Assembly (NCBI RefSeq): GCF_000154705.2
Contig: NZ_CM002917.1
Span: forward strand, 700,461 to 764,460
DNA length: 64,000 bases
From: Hoeflea phototrophica DFL-43
GTDB lineage: Bacteria; Pseudomonadota; Alphaproteobacteria; Rhizobiales; Rhizobiaceae
Direction: 5' to 3'
A model generated the notes under the pieces. The model was not told where the DNA came from, ran no database searches, and worked only from the letters and a program-made list of their open reading frames with translations. Both the position numbers and the translations under genes were made by a program. This document shows, in pieces, positions 61,185-64,000 of this stretch. Positions within the stretch are counted from its first letter, which is position 1. Each line of letters starts with the position of its first letter.

Positions 61185-61595
61185 TCAGTTGAACCGCATC
61201 CCCGTGAACGACCAGGTCAGCGCGGCCGATACCCCGAGCCCCACCACCACCATCACGGCCAGCACGCGCTTGCCCAGCCCGTCTGGTAGGGGCCAGGACA
61301 GCAAGGCCGCCGACACGGCTGCAAGGGCCAGGATCTGCCAAGCATACCATTCGGTCGCATATACCAACGCACGAAAGGCACTGATCAGTGCGCCCGATTC
61401 TTCGTCTGGATGGGGCAGTCCCAGACCGATATCATAGAGAAGCTCGCGCGAGTGGGCCACTGCCACCAGCACCAGCGCTGCCAGAGCCAGTGACGCGCGC
61501 AAAAGCCGCCGGCGCAACAGCCAGATCAGGATTGCCATCGCCGGGACAAGGATCCATGGCAGGAACAAAGTGATAAGTGCCACGACACCGAACAT
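61185..61595 (-). CDS. Small membrane protein of unknown function
   Basis: A 136-residue protein with about four hydrophobic helices (LITLFLPWILVPAMAILIWL, LLRASLALAALVLVAVAH, WYAWQILALAAVSAALLSWP, VLAVMVVVGLGVSAALTW). No family is recognised. It has a proper ATG, and on both sides stand copies of the intergenic repeat. No clear operon partner. Confidence 0.65.
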   Translation of the reverse strand: MFGVVALITLFLPWILVPAMAILIWLLRRRLLRASLALAALVLVAVAHSRELLYDIGLGLPHPDEESGALISAFRALVYATEWYAWQILALAAVSAALLSWPLPDGLGKRVLAVMVVVGLGVSAALTWSFTGMRFN

Positions 61596-61665
61596 ACGAC
61601 TTTCCTCTCAACTGACCGCCAGTTTGCGTGGGTGCCAGGCGGGAAGGCGGCAAGGAAATCGCCCG

Positions 61666-61765
61666 CGTGCGCAAGATGCTGCGAATGCAATCCCGCAACG
61701 AAGCTGATCGGCTTCCCACCCAGAGCTGCCTGATCACCGGCTGTGCTTTCGGCCTGAACGTCAGC
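61666..61765 (+). repeat. Intergenic repeat, copy B
   Basis: Second copy. The core 61669-61720 is nearly the same as copy A over about 50 bases, with GAAGC-TGATCG-GCTTC forming a perfect 5-bp hairpin (61700-61715). After the core both A and B share a GTGCTTT-(T/C)-G-(C/G)-CCTGA stretch. It lies between the small membrane gene and the GFA gene. Confidence 0.75.
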
Positions 61766-61803
61766 TTGCGACTGATACCAAAAAAACAGCACCATTGGCA
61801 AAA

Positions 61804-62220
61804 TTAGCCAGGCAATCCATCTGATTTTGGGAGACTGGGGTCCATTTGATCCCAAGGCTGCGCGCTCTGCACGTAAATGTCACGGCTCGGGGCGTACCAG
61901 CTCGGATCGTCCAGACTTCCCGCGAACAGGATCATTGCTCCCTCACTTGCCTTGTTGATCAGAAACAGCGGTGACCCGCATTCACAGCAGAAGCCGCGAA
62001 GCATTGCATGTCCGCGATCTGCCCGGCGCTCGAACCATTTTGGATCCCCTCTTTCGAGCTTGAAATCCGACTGTTTCACCAGAACTGCCGGAAAATAGGC
62101 ACTTCCAGTCGCCTGCTGACAATCACGGCAATGGCAATTGCCCATGTAGCGGGCGACACCTTCGGACTTGTATCGGATTGCTCCACACGCACACCCACCG
62201 GTGAACTGCTTTGGCAACAT
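61804..62220 (-). CDS. GFA-family zinc-binding protein
   Basis: A 138-residue protein of the glutathione-dependent formaldehyde-activating enzyme (Gfa-like, Mss4-like) family. The zinc-binding Cys sets are GGCACGAIRY, GNCHCRDCQQATG and GFCCECGSPLF. Most members have no proven activity; Gfa itself speeds S-hydroxymethyl-glutathione formation. The ATG at 62220 follows a strong GAGGAGGAAC site, which decides against 62241. Confidence 0.9.
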   Translation of the reverse strand: MLPKQFTGGCACGAIRYKSEGVARYMGNCHCRDCQQATGSAYFPAVLVKQSDFKLERGDPKWFERRADRGHAMLRGFCCECGSPLFLINKASEGAMILFAGSLDDPSWYAPSRDIYVQSAQPWDQMDPSLPKSDGLPG

Positions 62221-62399
62221 AACCGTTCCTCCTCGGCTCATTTTAGGAAGAAGATCCGGTTTCGCAACAACGTTGTTTTGATACGAGCCTATGGTGGGAG
62301 AGCGGCCATCGGATCTTTATCAGCAAAGGGCTGGTTTGTTCGCTTGGCTGCCCTTGTCAGACCTTGCAGCAGTGGTCCGGTTCCCACCCATTCCGCCCG

Positions 62400-62455
62400 C
62401 GGGCACAAGATGCCGCGAATGCAATCCGGCAACGGAGCCGGTCAGTTTCCCCGAA
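62400..62455 (+). repeat. Intergenic repeat, copy C
   Basis: Third and most diverged copy, core 62403-62455 (GCACAAGATGCCGCGAATGC, then AATCC-GGCAACGGAGCCGGTCAG). The upstream GTGGTCCGG and CATTCCGCCCGCG stretches are shared in part with copies A and B. Its right end overlaps the last codons of the DUF2461 gene. Confidence 0.65.
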
Positions 62456-63140
62456 CCTTGCTCTCGTCGCCGCCGGCAGCCCTGCAAAGCCAGTTGTTGA
62501 GGCTTGCAGCACTTTCAAGGAACTGCTGCATGAAGGGCCGGTCACAAAGGCGATCGGGCGGGTGACGGGAGCCATGCGTTTTCGCCACCAGACCTTTGCG
62601 TTTCACCAATGCTTCATGGTGTGGCGCGACGTCTGTGCCGGGCGGAACCTTTTTGAGGGTTTCATCCGTCAAGGCACATCCACAGGCTTCAAGCTGGCTC
62701 AGAATGGAAAGAAGCTCGTCGGCCTTTCCGGCATTTTGCGAAACGCATTGCCGATACCGCTCCAGTTCCTGTTTTCCAAAGGCGAACTGGCCCGCGCCAA
62801 AGCCGGTGTGGTCTGGGTGAAGCACGATATGGATTGCCGGCGATCGGCTGGGATGGCCGCCAGTCCAGAAAACCATGTGCAAGCGGGGATCAAAGGGCGT
62901 CTTGTCCTTTGAAAACCGGATGTCCCTGTGCAGCCGGCGAATGGATCCGTTGACCTTTGGCACAGCCTTGTGATGCGGCGAAAGCCCGGACATCGGTGAC
63001 GCCATTGCTTCGACGAACCTCTGCGCCGGCCCAAACCATTCCCTCTCGTACCGGTCACGGTTGGCGTCGAACCAAGTGCGGGTGTTGGTGTCCCGCAGAT
63101 CGGCGAGGAATTGACAGGTTGTCCTGGGGAAATCACTCAT
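62442..63140 (-). CDS. DUF2461 family protein
   Basis: A 232-residue protein of the DUF2461 (TIGR02453) family. Marks are the N-terminal FLADLRDTNTRTWFDANRDR, the central HRDIRFSKDKTPFDPRLHMV and the GKQELERYRQ segment. The function is unknown. It overlaps the tetR gene by four bases and is thus probably under its control. The 3' end lies inside repeat copy C, so the last residues may have been changed by the repeat. Confidence 0.88.
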   Translation of the reverse strand: MSDFPRTTCQFLADLRDTNTRTWFDANRDRYEREWFGPAQRFVEAMASPMSGLSPHHKAVPKVNGSIRRLHRDIRFSKDKTPFDPRLHMVFWTGGHPSRSPAIHIVLHPDHTGFGAGQFAFGKQELERYRQCVSQNAGKADELLSILSQLEACGCALTDETLKKVPPGTDVAPHHEALVKRKGLVAKTHGSRHPPDRLCDRPFMQQFLESAASLNNWLCRAAGGDESKVRGN

Positions 63141-63727
63141 GCCGGGGCCTCTGCCGGTTTCGGCAAAAGAGCAAGAAAGGCCGAATGCGCACCGTTTAGG
63201 ATCTCGGACCGCAAGTCCGGGTCTGCCGAGGCCTGTGCATTTCTCACAGCCGCCGTTGCAAGCACAAGGGCTGGCAAATAGTGCTTTGCCGGGTGGTCTT
63301 GGCCAAGTGCCATGGCTGCGCAGGTGTCCTGCATGGCCTGATCAAAACCTGCCTTCACCTCGGGACCGGCCCGTACAACATCGCCTATGAGCGCGGCAAG
63401 TGAACAACCGGAAAACACTTCTTCCAGATTGTCGGGTCCCAAATATCCTTCAAAGATAGTGCACATCTCGCAATAGAGTGTCCTTGCGTCGGCTCCGCCT
63501 CTTTCCTCAAGCATCCTCAGCAGCGGATGTTCATGCCGGACAACATCGGCAAACAGGGCCTGCTTGCTTTTGTAATGCGCATAAAACGCACCGCGCGTCA
63601 GTCCGGATTGCTTCATCACCGCATCAAGGTTCACGGCGTCATAGCCGTGCGCCCGAAAGGCCTTCGCCGCGCCGGATCGTATTTTCTCAACCAGCCTTTG
63701 TTTGTCGTCGGGTTTCAAGCGCATCAT
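63137..63727 (-). CDS. TetR-family transcriptional regulator
   Basis: A 196-residue repressor-type protein with an N-terminal helix-turn-helix (AAKAFRAHGYDAVNLDAVMK, then QSGLTRGAFYAHYKSKQALF) and a helical ligand-binding domain. I chose the ATG at 63727; a start at 63748 is open, but the likely operator palindrome (63735-63748) would then lie in the coding region, and neither start has a clear ribosome-binding site. It is cotranscribed with the DUF2461 gene and divergent from the gene at 63791. Confidence 0.87.
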   Translation of the reverse strand: MMRLKPDDKQRLVEKIRSGAAKAFRAHGYDAVNLDAVMKQSGLTRGAFYAHYKSKQALFADVVRHEHPLLRMLEERGGADARTLYCEMCTIFEGYLGPDNLEEVFSGCSLAALIGDVVRAGPEVKAGFDQAMQDTCAAMALGQDHPAKHYLPALVLATAAVRNAQASADPDLRSEILNGAHSAFLALLPKPAEAPA

Positions 63728-63734
63728 TTTATCA

Positions 63735-63748
63735 ATGTTGACTAACAT
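63735..63748. promoter_or_regulatory. Candidate TetR operator
   Basis: ATGTTGACTAACAT, a near-palindrome with perfect 5-base arms (ATGTT/AACAT) and a 4-base centre, just downstream of a TATATA stretch in the short gap between tetR and the divergent gene at 63791. Autoregulation is inferred. Confidence 0.4.
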
Positions 63749-63790
63749 ATATAAATACCATACTCATGCTGCGGCTCAAGAGAAAATGTC

Positions 63791-64000
63791 ATGGACGACA
63801 GGCTCAAAACCGAATGGTACAAGCTGGTTCGGGCCATGATGGCGGCGCATTCCGACATTGAAAGCGGGCGCATGATGTCTGCCGATGCGCTGCTGTGCAG
63901 GGGAAAGGTGTTTGTCTTTTTCTCGACCAAGGGCGGCGGCATCGGGCTTGGCGCACGTGTCGGCCGCGAGGCTGATGTCAGCATGTTGGGTCTGTCTCAT
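63791..64000 (+). CDS. Partial gene, TfoX/YjbR-like protein
   Basis: An open frame with an ATG at 63791 runs to the window end without a stop (70 codons seen). It reads MDDRLKTEWYKLVRAMMAAH, later MMSADALLCRGKVFVFFSTK, then GGGIGLGARVG. The pattern of a short helix followed by strands around GKVF is like TfoX N-terminal/YjbR-type small proteins found in rhizobia. It is divergent from tetR with 42-63 bases between them, so it may share control. The rest lies outside the window. Confidence 0.6.
   Translation, partial: MDDRLKTEWYKLVRAMMAAHSDIESGRMMSADALLCRGKVFVFFSTKGGGIGLGARVGREADVSMLGLSH

Noticed and set aside
1..64000. CRISPR arrays, insertion sequences, prophage genes or defence systems
   Set aside because: No regular direct-repeat array, transposase, integrase or known defence gene was seen on either strand.

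Overview
The window is a 64 kb piece of an alphaproteobacterial chromosome, almost certainly of the Rhizobiales (Hyphomicrobiales). Gene order, gene content and the presence of VisN/VisR, Rem, MotC, MotD, MotE, CheT, FlaF and FlbT match the single chemotaxis/flagellar region I know from Sinorhizobium meliloti and Agrobacterium. A marine relative such as Hoeflea is possible, but I cannot fix the genus by eye. No tRNA, rRNA, CRISPR array, transposase or prophage gene was seen.

Layout. (1) 1-5910: tail of the che operon (cheA cut at its 5' end, then cheW-cheR-cheB-cheY2-cheD-cheT). (2) 5986-9856: fliF, a RIME-like palindromic repeat, then the master regulators visN-visR. (3) 9952-15168, minus strand: motA-fliM-fliN-fliG-flhB and a small conserved ORF. 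(4) 15369-25136: a DUF1217 gene, flgF, fliI, a membrane protein, flgB-flgC-fliE-flgG-flgA-flgI-motE-flgH-fliL-fliP, mostly joined by 4-base stop/start overlaps. (5) 25137-28831: three flagellin genes, each with its own leader. (6) 29034-34626: FliH-like, motB-motC-motD(fliK) and a lytic transglycosylase. (7) 34627-46307: rem, flgE-flgK-flgL-flaF-flbT-flgD-fliQ, flhA-fliR, then FliJ-, FlgJ-, FlgN- and FliL-like late genes. (8) 46317-54805: a surface-polysaccharide block (two glycosyltransferases, a WecG/TagA glycosyltransferase, a DUF6492 protein, a flippase and an unusually long Wzz/GumC protein). (9) folD. (10) 56076-59663: a LysR regulator divergent from DoxX, VOC, cytochrome b561 and MsrQ-like genes, with base usage unlike the neighbours. 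(11) 59881-64000: a CNNM/CBS membrane protein, small accessory genes with a three-copy intergenic repeat between them, a TetR-DUF2461 pair and a partial gene.

Regulatory signals form three layers. First, a bipartite motif, TTCRCRCAAG-N7-(about SCNTAG), stands 30-115 bases upstream of seven flagellar transcription units (fliF, motA, DUF1217-flgF, flgB, fliH-motB, flgE, flhA). It is a candidate for the shared class II (Rem-dependent) promoter. Second, TTAA-N7-TTAA(C) boxes of the CtrA type lie upstream of all three flagellins, of rem (two copies) and of two polysaccharide genes, which suggests that flagellation and a surface polysaccharide are tied to the cell cycle. Third, all three flagellin leaders can fold into the same pair of adjacent hairpins, the second of which takes the ribosome-binding site into its 3' arm. 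FlbT and FlaF, the alphaproteobacterial post-transcriptional flagellin regulators, are encoded 11-14 kb downstream. This leader element is the most interesting candidate for an undescribed regulatory system here.
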